This document shows positions 1 to 6,831 of a DNA stretch of 13,123 nt, piece by piece. The position numbers were made by a program, and so were the translations under genes. The stretch covers positions 1 to 13,123 of the forward strand of contig CAMLEO010000205.1 in assembly GCA_946478975.1 (NCBI GenBank). The letters are read 5' to 3'. This stretch comes from an uncultured Steroidobacter sp. Lineage in GTDB: Bacteria > Pseudomonadota > Gammaproteobacteria > Steroidobacterales > Steroidobacteraceae. Every line of letters begins with the position of its first letter. The stretch's first letter is position 1. The notes under the pieces were generated by a model. That model was not told where the DNA came from, searched no databases, and saw only the letters and a list, made by a program, of their open reading frames with translations.

Positions 1-1160
1 AGGCCGTGTGGGATGAGATGGAAGAGGTCATGACCATCCGCCGCACCAAGCGCGTGGAAGAAGCCGGCAAGTTGTTCGTCGGCTCCGGTGTGTCGGGCGG
101 CGAAGAGGGGGCGTTGAAAGGTCCGTCGCTCATGCCGGGCGGCAGCGCCGCCGCGTGGCCGCACATCAAACCGATTTTCGAAGCGATCGCCGCCCGCGCG
201 CCGGACGGCCAGCCGTGCACCGATTGGATGGGCGAGAACGGCGCCGGCCATTTCGTGAAGATGGTTCACAACGGCATCGAATACGGCGACATGCAGCTCA
301 TCGGCGAAACCTACGATGTGATGAAGCGCGTGCTCGGCATGAGCAACGCCGAAATGCACGAAGTGTTTGCGACCTGGAATCGCGCCGAGCTCGACAGTTA
401 TTTGATCGAGATCACGCGCGACATTCTCGGCTTCGTCGACAAGAACGGCGAGGCGACCATCGACATCATCGTCGACGCAGCGGGTCAGAAGGGCACCGGC
501 AAGTGGACCGTCATCGAAGCACTCGATCACGGTGTGCCGCTGACGTTGATTGGCGAAGCAGTGTTTGCTCGCGCGTTGTCGGCGGGCAAGGAAGAGCGCG
601 TCGCGGCTTCGAAACAACTCAAGCCCGTCGTTACTCCTTATCAAGGCGACAAGCAGCAGCTCATCGACGATCTGCGGCAGGCGTTGTATGCATCGAAGAT
701 CATCAGCTATGCACAGGGATATCAGCTGCTGCGCGCCGCCGCTAAACAGTATCAGTGGAATTTGAATTACGGCGGCATCGCGCAGGTGTGGCGCGGTGGC
801 TGCATCATTCGCTCGGCATTCCTCGGTGACATCAAGAAAGCATTCGCGCGCGATGCCGGCTTGGTGAATTTGTTGCTGGATCCTTTCTTCCGGGACGCCG
901 TGTCGACACGCCAGTCGGGCTGGCGTCGCGCTGTCGTCGCGGCCATTCAGAGCGGCATTCCGGTGCCGTGCATGAGCGCGGCGCTGTCGTATTTCGATGG
1001 TTATCGTGCCGAGCGACTGCCTGCCAACCTGCTGCAGGCTCAGCGTGATTTCTTCGGCGCGCACACATATGAACGGGTCGATCAGCCGCGCGGCAAGTTC
1101 TTCCACACGGACTGGACCGGGCACGGCGGCGCGACGACATCGCGGTCCTATAACGTGTAA
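1..1160 (+). CDS. gnd: 6-phosphogluconate dehydrogenase, decarboxylating (5' end missing)
   Basis: The enzyme oxidatively decarboxylates 6-phosphogluconate to ribulose 5-phosphate with reduction of NAD(P)+, in the cytosolic oxidative pentose phosphate pathway. About 385 residues are visible. The frame is open at the left edge, so the roughly 100-residue Rossmann N-terminus lies outside the window. The visible part carries the substrate-binding block [13 protein letters not shown], the catalytic Lys in [14 protein letters not shown], the family signature [11 protein letters not shown], the [10 protein letters not shown] block and the canonical C-terminal tail HTDWTGHGG ending in SYNV. The C-terminal helical dimerisation domain is complete and the stop is TAA. 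The GTG at position 6 is an internal codon, not a start. The few codons at the extreme left edge ([10 protein letters not shown] before TIRRTK) do not match the usual family sequence. Identity is very secure. Confidence 0.96.
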   Translation, partial: AVWDEMEEVMTIRRTKRVEEAGKLFVGSGVSGGEEGALKGPSLMPGGSAAAWPHIKPIFEAIAARAPDGQPCTDWMGENGAGHFVKMVHNGIEYGDMQLIGETYDVMKRVLGMSNAEMHEVFATWNRAELDSYLIEITRDILGFVDKNGEATIDIIVDAAGQKGTGKWTVIEALDHGVPLTLIGEAVFARALSAGKEERVAASKQLKPVVTPYQGDKQQLIDDLRQALYASKIISYAQGYQLLRAAAKQYQWNLNYGGIAQVWRGGCIIRSAFLGDIKKAFARDAGLVNLLLDPFFRDAVSTRQSGWRRAVVAAIQSGIPVPCMSAALSYFDGYRAERLPANLLQAQRDFFGAHTYERVDQPRGKFFHTDWTGHGGATTSRSYNV

Positions 1161-1232
1161 GATCGACGCTCTTCAGCCAGCCACACCCGTTCGGGTCGAG
1201 CGAGCCAACACTCGACGAACAGGAGTTGGCTC

Positions 1233-2156
1233 ATGTCAGGTCGATGGATCGTGCCGTTCGCGGCGTTGCTGGCCGGTTGCGCCACGCAGGCGCCGCGGAC
1301 CGAATCCCCTCATCAAGATCCGAGTTTCGGTGTGCTCGTCATGGCTCATGGCGGCGGGCCGCAATGGAACAAAGATGTGCTCGCGGCGGTCGAGCCGCTC
1401 AAGAACGATTACAACATTGAAGTTGCATTCGGCATGGCCGACGCCGCGTCGATGCAGGAAGGCGTCCGGCAACTCGAAGCTCGCGGCGCTCGTCACATTG
1501 GCGTCGTGCGGTTGTTCATCAGCGGCGAGAGTTTCAAGGAACGGACGGAACAAATTCTTGGGCTGATTCCTGGCGCTCCCACCAAGCCTTCCGATGCTCA
1601 CGCCGGACACGGCGAAGGCCACAGCATGGAGTTCTGGCGCCTCGACTCACAATCCTCGTTTGCGCTGAGCGAACGAGGCCTGGTCGAAGCGACTGAGATG
1701 GGAGACGTGCTGGCCACTCGGGCCGCAACACTGAGCAAGGATGCCGCACGAGAAGATGTGCTGATCCTGGCGCACGGCCCCGACGATGACACCGAGAATG
1801 AACGTTGGTTGCAACAGCTGGACGCTCGCGCGGATGTCGTGCGCAAGGCGCAACCGTTTCATGCCGTGCAAGTAGAAACGTTGCGTGAGGATTGGCCCGG
1901 TAAGCGGGCCGCAGCTGAGCTACGCATTCGCGCGTTTGTCGAGCGAGCGGGGAAAGAAGGGCGACGCGCCGTCGTCATTCCATTTCGCGTGCAAGGGTTC
2001 GGGCCTTACGCGAAGGTGCTCGAAGGGCTCGACTACGTCTGCGACGGGCAAGGGTTGATTCCTCATCCGAGCGTTACGGCCTGGATCGAGCGCCAGGCGC
2101 AAACTTTGCGGAAGGTTAAAAAATACGCGCCGGTGCACGGCCTCGCGGGCAGTTGA
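1233..2156 (+). CDS. CbiX/SirB chelatase-like lipoprotein, two-domain
   Basis: A predicted lipoprotein of 307 residues. A short hydrophobic N-terminus ends in the lipobox LLAGC (Cys16), so the mature protein should be anchored by lipid in the inner or outer membrane. Two repeats resemble the CbiX/SirB sirohydrochlorin chelatase fold. The first begins with the strand LVMAHGGG (His39), the second with LILAHGPDDD (His181). They are joined by a linker with three His (HAGHGEGH, residues 123-130). True chelatases use a second active-site His; the matching strands here read VVRLFISGES and VVIPFRVQGF and lack it, so cobalt or iron insertion is doubtful. An extracytoplasmic metal- or tetrapyrrole-binding role is only inferred. 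The ATG at 1233 is supported by AGGAG at 1221-1225 with a 7-base spacer. The gene lies 72 bases after gnd on the same strand. Confidence 0.85.
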   Translation: MSGRWIVPFAALLAGCATQAPRTESPHQDPSFGVLVMAHGGGPQWNKDVLAAVEPLKNDYNIEVAFGMADAASMQEGVRQLEARGARHIGVVRLFISGESFKERTEQILGLIPGAPTKPSDAHAGHGEGHSMEFWRLDSQSSFALSERGLVEATEMGDVLATRAATLSKDAAREDVLILAHGPDDDTENERWLQQLDARADVVRKAQPFHAVQVETLREDWPGKRAAAELRIRAFVERAGKEGRRAVVIPFRVQGFGPYAKVLEGLDYVCDGQGLIPHPSVTAWIERQAQTLRKVKKYAPVHGLAGS

Positions 2157-2179
2157 ATATCACCTGCCGATGGAGGAAG

Positions 2180-2233
2180 GTTCCGCCACGCGTCGGAACA
2201 GATCGTTGCCGACAGTGGAACACTAGCGGCAAC
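2180..2233. other. Two tandem intergenic stem-loops
   Basis: Two hairpins stand side by side after the lipoprotein stop. The first pairs GTTCCG (2180-2185) with CGGAAC (2194-2199) around 8 bases. The second pairs GTTGCCG (2205-2211) with CGGCAAC (2227-2233), and inside it AGTG (2214-2217) pairs with CACT (2221-2224) around a 3-base loop. Neither is followed by a T-run, so they are not classic intrinsic terminators on either strand. Confidence 0.5.
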
Positions 2234-2252
2234 GGATTGCTGGGTGTCGGCG

Positions 2253-2300
2253 CGCCGCGGTCTTCCAAACTCATGAGGGTTGAGTTTCGAAACCGCGGCG
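2253..2300. other. Long imperfect stem-loop between convergent genes
   Basis: A perfect 9-base inverted repeat, CGCCGCGGT (2253-2261) with ACCGCGGCG (2292-2300), encloses further pairing: TTC (2263-2265) with GAA (2289-2291), then AAACTC (2267-2272) with GAGTTT (2282-2287). This makes about 18 base pairs interrupted by one bulge (C2262) and one C-C mismatch, with a 9-base loop. A smaller hairpin, GAGCT (2300-2304) with AGCTC (2312-2316), follows directly. The rest of 2157-2361 holds no convincing gene. The structure may be a bidirectional terminator, a REP/BIME-type repeat or a structured RNA; the sequence does not decide. Confidence 0.6.
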
Positions 2301-2361
2301 AGCTGCTTTCAAGCTCGGGATCGCGCATCCTGCGACGACCCTCGCGCCGATTAGCGGTTGA

Positions 2362-4083
2362 TCAAAACTCCTGCCAGGAGCTGTCGTCGCCGCTCGCTTT
2401 GGCCATCGGGGCAGCGGCGGGGCGGCTCGCCATCGCGGGCCTGGCGGATTTCGTCGGCTTGCGAGCCGGCATGGATCGAACGTTGGCGCGAGGTGCAGGC
2501 GCTGAAGTGCGCACGGTGGAGGGCATGGTCGCCGCAGCGGCACTGCCCGACACTTGGAAGAACGAAACTTTCTCCACGAGCACCTGGGCCTGCTGCTCCA
2601 TGGCCTTGCTCGAAGCAGCCGCTTCTTCGACCAACGCCGCGTTCTGCTGCGTCGTCGTGTCCATCTGCGTGACCGCAGTGTTCACCTGGTCGATGCCGCT
2701 GGCCTGCTCTTCGCTCGCCGCAGAAATTTCCGCGACGATGTCGGCAACGCGCTTGACGCTCGACACGATCTCGGTGAGCGACTTGCCCGATTCATCCACC
2801 AGCTCGGTGCCGGCTTTCACTTTCTCGACCGAGTCGTTGATCAGTTCTTTGATCTCTTTCGCCGCCGTGGCGCTGCGCTGAGCGAGGTTGCGAACTTCGC
2901 TTGCGACGACTGCGAAGCCGCGGCCTTGTTCGCCTGCACGCGCCGCTTCGACCGCGGCGTTCAGGGCGAGCAGGTTGGTCTGGAAGGCAATCTCATCGAT
3001 CACATCGATGATGTCGGCAATACGTTTGCTCGAATCGCTGATCTCGCCCATCGCACGCACGGCGCGCTCGACGACGCTGCCGCCACGGCCCGCCTGGTCG
3101 CGAGCACCGACCGCGAGCTGACTCGCCTGGCGCGCGTTATCGGCGTTTTGTTTCACTGTCGCCGTCATCTCTTCCATGCTGGAAGCGGTCTCTTCGAGCG
3201 CCGACGCCTGCTCCTGCGTGCGCTGGCTCAGATCGTCGTTGCCGCTGGAGATCTGACGAGCGGCGGCGCCCACCGACTCCGAACCGTGCCGCACGGCGCC
3301 GACGATGTCGCTGAGCTTGTTGTCCATGTCCTGCATGGCGCGCAACAGCCGGCCGAACTCGTCCTGCGAGGTGATTTCAATGCGGTTGCCGAGTTTGCCG
3401 TTGGCAATGTTTTCTGCCGTGCTCACGGCGCTGTTGAGCGAGCTCATCATCGAGCGCACGAGAATCATGCCGAGGAAGGCGGCCGCGGCCAGCGCCATTA
3501 CCATCGCGACCCAGATCGTGACCACCGAGCTGTCGTAAGACGCGACGCTGGCCTGGTTGGTGGTGCGCGCCGAGGCGTCCTGAATTTCCACCAACTTGTC
3601 GGCAGTCTCGAGCATGGTCACCAGCGTCGGGCGCAATTCGCGAGTGCGGAGCTTGCGTGCTTCTTCGAGGGCGCCGGCTTCGAGCTTGGCGATCACTTGT
3701 TCGCGCGAGGCGATATAGGCCTCGCCGTCATGCTCGAACTTGTCAGCCAGGGCCCGTTCTTCGGAACTGGATTCGGTCGCTCGATACTGTTTCCAGAGCT
3801 CGTCGATCTCCTTCGAGTCGCGCTGCTGGGTTTCTTTGTAGAGCTGCACGAACTGCGGCTCGCCGGTCATGAGCGCGAGGTCCATCACGCGGATCGTGTC
3901 CCGCCGCAAGGTGGCGATCTTGTTGACCCACATCGCGGACTTGAAGTTGTTGTTATAAATCTCGTTCATGTGACCGCTGGCGAGCTTCAGACGGCTCAAG
4001 CCCAGCATGCCGACGCCCAGCATGGCGAGCGCCAGCAGGCTCAGCGTCATGAACAGACGCACTTTGACACTGAAGTTAGACAT
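2362..4083 (-). CDS. Methyl-accepting chemotaxis protein (Tar-type, with C-terminal tether)
   Basis: An inner-membrane chemoreceptor of 573 residues that signals through CheW and CheA. Order of parts: transmembrane helix 1 at about 8-30; a helical periplasmic ligand-binding domain of four-helix-bundle type at about 31-186; transmembrane helix 2 at about 187-209; a HAMP domain at about 210-262; then the cytoplasmic coiled-coil hairpin. The hairpin holds a methylation helix around [16 protein letters not shown] (290-305) and the conserved tip [17 protein letters not shown] (364-380). A flexible Ala/Pro/Arg-rich linker (about 511-568) leads to the C-terminus SWQEF, which fits the xWxxF pentapeptide that tethers CheR and CheB. 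A GTG lies 6 bases further upstream, but AGGAG (4093-4097 on this strand) favours the ATG at 4083. The ligand is unknown. No other che gene is in the window, so this is an isolated receptor gene. Confidence 0.95.
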   Translation of the reverse strand: MSNFSVKVRLFMTLSLLALAMLGVGMLGLSRLKLASGHMNEIYNNNFKSAMWVNKIATLRRDTIRVMDLALMTGEPQFVQLYKETQQRDSKEIDELWKQYRATESSSEERALADKFEHDGEAYIASREQVIAKLEAGALEEARKLRTRELRPTLVTMLETADKLVEIQDASARTTNQASVASYDSSVVTIWVAMVMALAAAAFLGMILVRSMMSSLNSAVSTAENIANGKLGNRIEITSQDEFGRLLRAMQDMDNKLSDIVGAVRHGSESVGAAARQISSGNDDLSQRTQEQASALEETASSMEEMTATVKQNADNARQASQLAVGARDQAGRGGSVVERAVRAMGEISDSSKRIADIIDVIDEIAFQTNLLALNAAVEAARAGEQGRGFAVVASEVRNLAQRSATAAKEIKELINDSVEKVKAGTELVDESGKSLTEIVSSVKRVADIVAEISAASEEQASGIDQVNTAVTQMDTTTQQNAALVEEAAASSKAMEQQAQVLVEKVSFFQVSGSAAAATMPSTVRTSAPAPRANVRSMPARKPTKSARPAMASRPAAAPMAKASGDDSSWQEF

Positions 4084-4092
4084 ACCCACCCA

Positions 4093-4097
4093 CTCCT
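4093..4097 (-). promoter_or_regulatory. Ribosome binding site deciding the chemoreceptor start
   Basis: AGGAG on the minus strand lies 9 bases before the ATG at 4083 but only 3 bases before the upstream GTG at 4089. This places the start at MSNFSVK rather than MGMSNF. Confidence 0.7.
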
Positions 4098-4245
4098 ACA
4101 CCGACAACCCGGTCGAATCGGGACGATTCTCCAGGTCGCATCGGCGCGGCCGGGTCGGCCTGAACCACGGTCGCACAGATTCAGTGGAGGCCTGATCGAC
4201 TCCTGCAGGTTAGTCCGTGAGGAGCTTCGGATTGCTCTTAGGGAA

Positions 4246-4260
4246 GCGCCTGAGTGGCGC
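4246..4260 (-). terminator. Possible weak terminator hairpin
   Basis: On the minus strand GCGCC-ACTCA-GGCGC forms a 5-bp GC-rich stem 8 bases after the TGA of the exported protein gene. It is followed by TTCCCT instead of a real T-run, so it is at best a weak or Rho-assisted terminator. The remainder of 4084-4268 shows only the leader of the chemoreceptor gene. Confidence 0.3.
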
Positions 4261-4268
4261 GCTCCGTG

Positions 4269-5606
4269 TCAGCGGGGGCGGACGCGATCGCGTTTCTGGC
4301 CGAACTGCATTTCGAACGCGATGCCGACCTCGGGGCTGGCTTCGCGCTCTTCGCTGAGTTTGCGCCGTGGCCAGGAAACGCCGCCGCGCAGCTCCAGGAT
4401 CAGCCACTCGGGCGTCAGCTGCCGACGCAGGATCATGCGCGCCGCATTGCGTGTGATCTGCACCTCGTTGTCGGTGGCGCCTTCCATCTGCACCTGCCAG
4501 GCGAGGCCGGTGCGCTGGCCGACGCTCTGGAACAATGTGAGCTGCGTATACCATTCGACGCCGATTGTTTCTTCCGTGTATTTGCCCAGGTTGCTCCAGC
4601 GCAGGAGGAAACGATCCGAGATCACGCGATCGAGATTCACGCGCGTGGTGGTGCCGAAGCCCTCGGTGTTCTGCCAGAACACGGTTTCGCGCGTGCTGAA
4701 AACATAGCGGTCCGCGAACGAGCGCACGATTTCGTAGCGCGCGCGGGCGTATGGATCGAGCGGCACGTCGACGCGCACGCCGACGCCGGCATCGAAATCG
4801 TTGCCGGTGCGCTGGGGGCTGGAATAACCGAGGCCGAGCAGCACGCTTTCATCTTCGAGCGTGCCGAACTGGCGCGTCGGCAAGGCGTCGAAATCGCCTT
4901 CGGTGTCGCTGATGTAATCGTCTTCGCCGACGCGACCGGCGAACGCGGAAATGCGCTCGTTCCATTGCGGCAGCTGCAGGCGCGCACGGAAGCGCACTCG
5001 CGGATCGAAGCCGTCGTAGTCGCTCCACAACCCGCCGGCAGTCACGGTGCCGTAGGTGGCGTGATAGTCGTCGTAATGAATTTGATCGCCGAACAATCCA
5101 TCCAGCCAGGCTGAGGACGCACACGCGGTGACGGTCAGGCTGCGGCGAACCTTCTGCAGCACTGTTAAATCCTGCTCCTTAGGCTCCGCGCAGATTTCCA
5201 TCGGGCTGGCCTTGGGCGGCGGCGGCCCGCCGGCGACCTCCGACTCTTCCGGGCCTTTTTCCGGCTCCCGCTCCAGCGTGCGCGGATCGCCTTCATTCTC
5301 TTGCAACACCGGATCGCGCAGCGGACCTTGATTCACATCGCGGGAATCGATGGCATTGGGGGCGACCGTGGGAATGGGATCTGCCGGCTCATCGCCCGGG
5401 GTGGCATCGGGCTGAACGGGTTCAGATTGAGCCGGTGGTGGTTCCGCAGTCGGCGGCTCGGGAGGCTGCTCGGGGGCCTGGGCTCGTGCCGGCCCGTTCA
5501 GCAGCAGGGCGATCGTTCCGGCCAGCAATAGCGAGGCGATGCCGCTCCTCGATTTTCTGGCCCAGCGATGCGGCAAGGTTGAGATGACTGGCGCGTCCGC
5601 ACCCAT
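4269..5606 (-). CDS. Exported protein with Pro/Glu-rich linker and probable outer-membrane beta-barrel
   Basis: I do not recognise a named family. The 445-residue product begins with a long Sec signal peptide: basic N-region RWARKSR, hydrophobic stretch 23-37, likely cleavage after PARA at residue 42. Residues 43-135 are low in complexity and rich in Pro, Glu and Gln, as in a periplasmic spacer. A segment with two Cys (139 and 162) follows. From about 185 to 437 there are alternating polar/aromatic strands of barrel character (for example VRFRARLQLP, VGVRVDVPL, YTQLTLFQSV, LILELRGGV), finishing with the strand EVGIAFEMQF and a basic tail. Outer-membrane location is inferred. The ATG at 5606 is chosen because the signal peptide follows directly; AGGA sits only 3 bases before it, so the start is not certain. 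The frame stays open far upstream, but that part is antisense to gloA and clpP and is not coding. Confidence 0.8.
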   Translation of the reverse strand: MGADAPVISTLPHRWARKSRSGIASLLLAGTIALLLNGPARAQAPEQPPEPPTAEPPPAQSEPVQPDATPGDEPADPIPTVAPNAIDSRDVNQGPLRDPVLQENEGDPRTLEREPEKGPEESEVAGGPPPPKASPMEICAEPKEQDLTVLQKVRRSLTVTACASSAWLDGLFGDQIHYDDYHATYGTVTAGGLWSDYDGFDPRVRFRARLQLPQWNERISAFAGRVGEDDYISDTEGDFDALPTRQFGTLEDESVLLGLGYSSPQRTGNDFDAGVGVRVDVPLDPYARARYEIVRSFADRYVFSTRETVFWQNTEGFGTTTRVNLDRVISDRFLLRWSNLGKYTEETIGVEWYTQLTLFQSVGQRTGLAWQVQMEGATDNEVQITRNAARMILRRQLTPEWLILELRGGVSWPRRKLSEEREASPEVGIAFEMQFGQKRDRVRPR

Positions 5607-5671
5607 ATGTCCTGGTTTTGCCGTAAGCCCGTGCTCGTCGTGGGCTGGATAATCATGCAATCGGAACGCAA

Positions 5672-5709
5672 GCGCACTGCCCGAGTTCCGCCGTTGACGG
5701 ACAGTGCGC
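5672..5709. promoter_or_regulatory. 8-bp inverted repeat in divergent promoter region
   Basis: GCGCACTG (5672-5679) is repeated in inverse as CAGTGCGC (5702-5709). Inside, TCCG (5687-5690) pairs with CGGA (5698-5701), which directly abuts the right arm. It lies 38 bases before the gloA start and 65 bases before the start of the divergent exported protein gene. It could be an operator for both genes or a hairpin in the gloA leader. A -10-like GATAAT lies at 5648-5653 on the plus strand, but no good -35 is at the right distance. Confidence 0.45.
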
Positions 5710-5734
5710 ATATCATTCGGACGACTTCTCCATT

Positions 5735-5739
5735 GAGGG
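5735..5739 (+). promoter_or_regulatory. Ribosome binding site deciding the gloA start
   Basis: GAGGG lies 8 bases before the ATG at 5748 but only 2 bases before the in-frame ATG at 5742. This supports the start MRYLHTM, which also matches the usual N-terminus of the family. Confidence 0.6.
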
Positions 5740-5747
5740 TAATGCTG

Positions 5748-6167
5748 ATGAGGTACTTGCACACCATGGTGCGCGTCACGGATCTGCCGACGTCGCTGCG
5801 CTTTTACTGCGACGCCTTGGGGTTGCGGGAGGTGCGCCGGGTCGAGAACGAGAAGGGCCGGTTCACGCTGGTATTCCTGGCTGCGCCCGGCGACGAGCAG
5901 GCCCAGGTCGAGCTCACCTACAACTGGGATCCCGAGGAGTACGGCATCGGCCGTGCCTTCGGCCACCTCGCCTACGAGGTCGAGGACATCTACGCCACCT
6001 GCCAGCGCCTCGCCGATCATGGCGTCACCATCAACCGCCCGCCGCGCGACGGCCGCATGGCGTTCGTGCGTTCGCCGGACAACATCTCGGTGGAACTGCT
6101 GCAAAAAGGCGGCTCGCAGGCGCCGCGGGAGCCGTGGCAGTCCGCCCCCAACATCGGGGTATGGTAA
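5748..6167 (+). CDS. gloA: Lactoylglutathione lyase (glyoxalase I)
   Basis: Converts the hemithioacetal of methylglyoxal and glutathione into S-lactoylglutathione in the cytosol, the first step of glyoxalase detoxification. The 139-residue product is one VOC-fold protein of the usual bacterial length. Its N-terminus MRYLHTMVRVTDL and the block VELTYNWD closely match E. coli GloA. All four metal ligands can be placed: His5, Glu55 (in QVELTYNW), His73 (in FGHLAYEV) and Glu116 (in NISVELL). The absence of the long insertions of the Zn-type enzymes suggests the Ni/Co-dependent class, which is inference. It is divergent from the exported protein gene at 5606. clpP follows 39 bases downstream on the same strand, so the two are probably co-transcribed. 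Confidence 0.93.
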   Translation: MRYLHTMVRVTDLPTSLRFYCDALGLREVRRVENEKGRFTLVFLAAPGDEQAQVELTYNWDPEEYGIGRAFGHLAYEVEDIYATCQRLADHGVTINRPPRDGRMAFVRSPDNISVELLQKGGSQAPREPWQSAPNIGVW

Positions 6168-6206
6168 TCGCGTAGAATCCGTCTCCTTGCCTGAAAGGAG
6201 TGAATC

Positions 6207-6812
6207 ATGTCGGCCCCTATCGTTACCGCCGAGCGCGAAGACAAACAGCCCGAAAAGATCGAACGTCCCGAGACGCTGGCGGAGCAGCTGGCGTTCAAGT
6301 CGCGTTTCGTGCTGGTGTTCGGCGAGATCAATCACAACGTCGCGCGTACCGTGTGCGAGAGGTTGATCGCGTTGTCGCAGCAATCGGATGCACCGATCCG
6401 CGTGTTGATCTCCTCGCCGGGCGGCCACGTCGAATCCGGCGACGCCATTCACGACATGATTCGTTTCATCAATGCACCGGTGACGACCATCGGTACCGGC
6501 TGGGTGGCGAGCGCGGGCACGCACATTTTCCTCGCGGCCGAGAAACAGCACCGCGTGTGCTTGCCTAATACTCGTTTCATGATTCACCAGCCCGCCGGCG
6601 GCGCGGGCGGCCCGGCGGCGGACATCGCGATTCAGGCCAAGGAAATCCTGCGTACGCGCGAGCGCATTGCGCGCATCACCGCGAAACAAACCGGCCGCCC
6701 GTTCGAGAAAGTGCTGGCGGATATGGAACGTGACTTCTGGATGAGCGCGAACGAAGCCATCGACTACGGTATCGTGTCGCGCGTCGTAGAGTCATACAAA
6801 GAACTGACCTGA
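6207..6812 (+). CDS. ClpP-family serine peptidase (S14), extra paralogue
   Basis: A 201-residue cytosolic Clp protease proteolytic subunit. The catalytic triad is intact: Ser102 in GWVASAGTHIFLA, His127 in RFMIHQPAGG, and Asp176 in MERDFWMS. The motif around the Ser is VASAG, whereas housekeeping ClpP has AASMG. The N-terminus is a polar 25-residue extension, and no clpX or tig lies next to it. This marks it as the second type of ClpP found as a paralogue in some gammaproteobacteria, rather than the main clpP. It should form a barrel-shaped oligomer needing an AAA+ partner; which partner is unknown. AAAGGAG (6194-6200) stands 6 bases before the ATG. A -10-like TAGAAT at 6173-6178 could give it its own promoter within the short gap after gloA, though no convincing -35 is present. 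Confidence 0.92.
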   Translation: MSAPIVTAEREDKQPEKIERPETLAEQLAFKSRFVLVFGEINHNVARTVCERLIALSQQSDAPIRVLISSPGGHVESGDAIHDMIRFINAPVTTIGTGWVASAGTHIFLAAEKQHRVCLPNTRFMIHQPAGGAGGPAADIAIQAKEILRTRERIARITAKQTGRPFEKVLADMERDFWMSANEAIDYGIVSRVVESYKELT

Positions 6813-6831
6813 TTTCGCGACAGCGTCAGGT
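6807..6831. terminator. Inverted repeat spanning two convergent stop codons
   Basis: ACCTGA (6807-6812) and TCAGGT (6826-6831) form a perfect 6-bp stem that contains the TGA stops of both the clpP paralogue and the LysR gene. CGC (6816-6818) and GCG (6823-6825) add 3 bp inside around GACA. The two genes are only 13 bases apart. There is no T-run on either side, so action as a bidirectional terminator is possible but not shown. Confidence 0.35.

Noticed and set aside
1185..1216. Short dyads (ACCCG-TT-CGGGT, and GTCGAG with CTCGAC) after gnd
   Set aside because: They are 5-6 bp, compete with each other and have no T-run. Chance is likely in GC-rich sequence.
2364..2380. A terminator-like CTCCT-GGC-AGGAG-TTT at the end of the chemoreceptor gene (minus strand)
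   Set aside because: The bases are the codons for the functional SWQEF tail. The stem is only 5 bp and the T-run only four bases, partly within the stop codon, so a real terminator is not supported.
4084..4200. A FliA (sigma-28) promoter for the chemoreceptor
   Set aside because: A GCCGAT half-site exists on the minus strand near 4146, but no TAAA-type -35 stands at the right distance.
2554..4707. A 717-codon plus-strand open frame
   Set aside because: It is antisense to the chemoreceptor and to the end of the exported protein gene. Its product is low-complexity, Arg- and His-rich, and shows no domain.
5607..6689. A minus-strand open frame continuing upstream of the exported protein gene for about 360 codons
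   Set aside because: It is antisense to gloA and the clpP paralogue, which are clearly real genes. It is rich in Arg and His in the pattern of a GC-rich shadow frame, and the signal peptide starts only at 5606.
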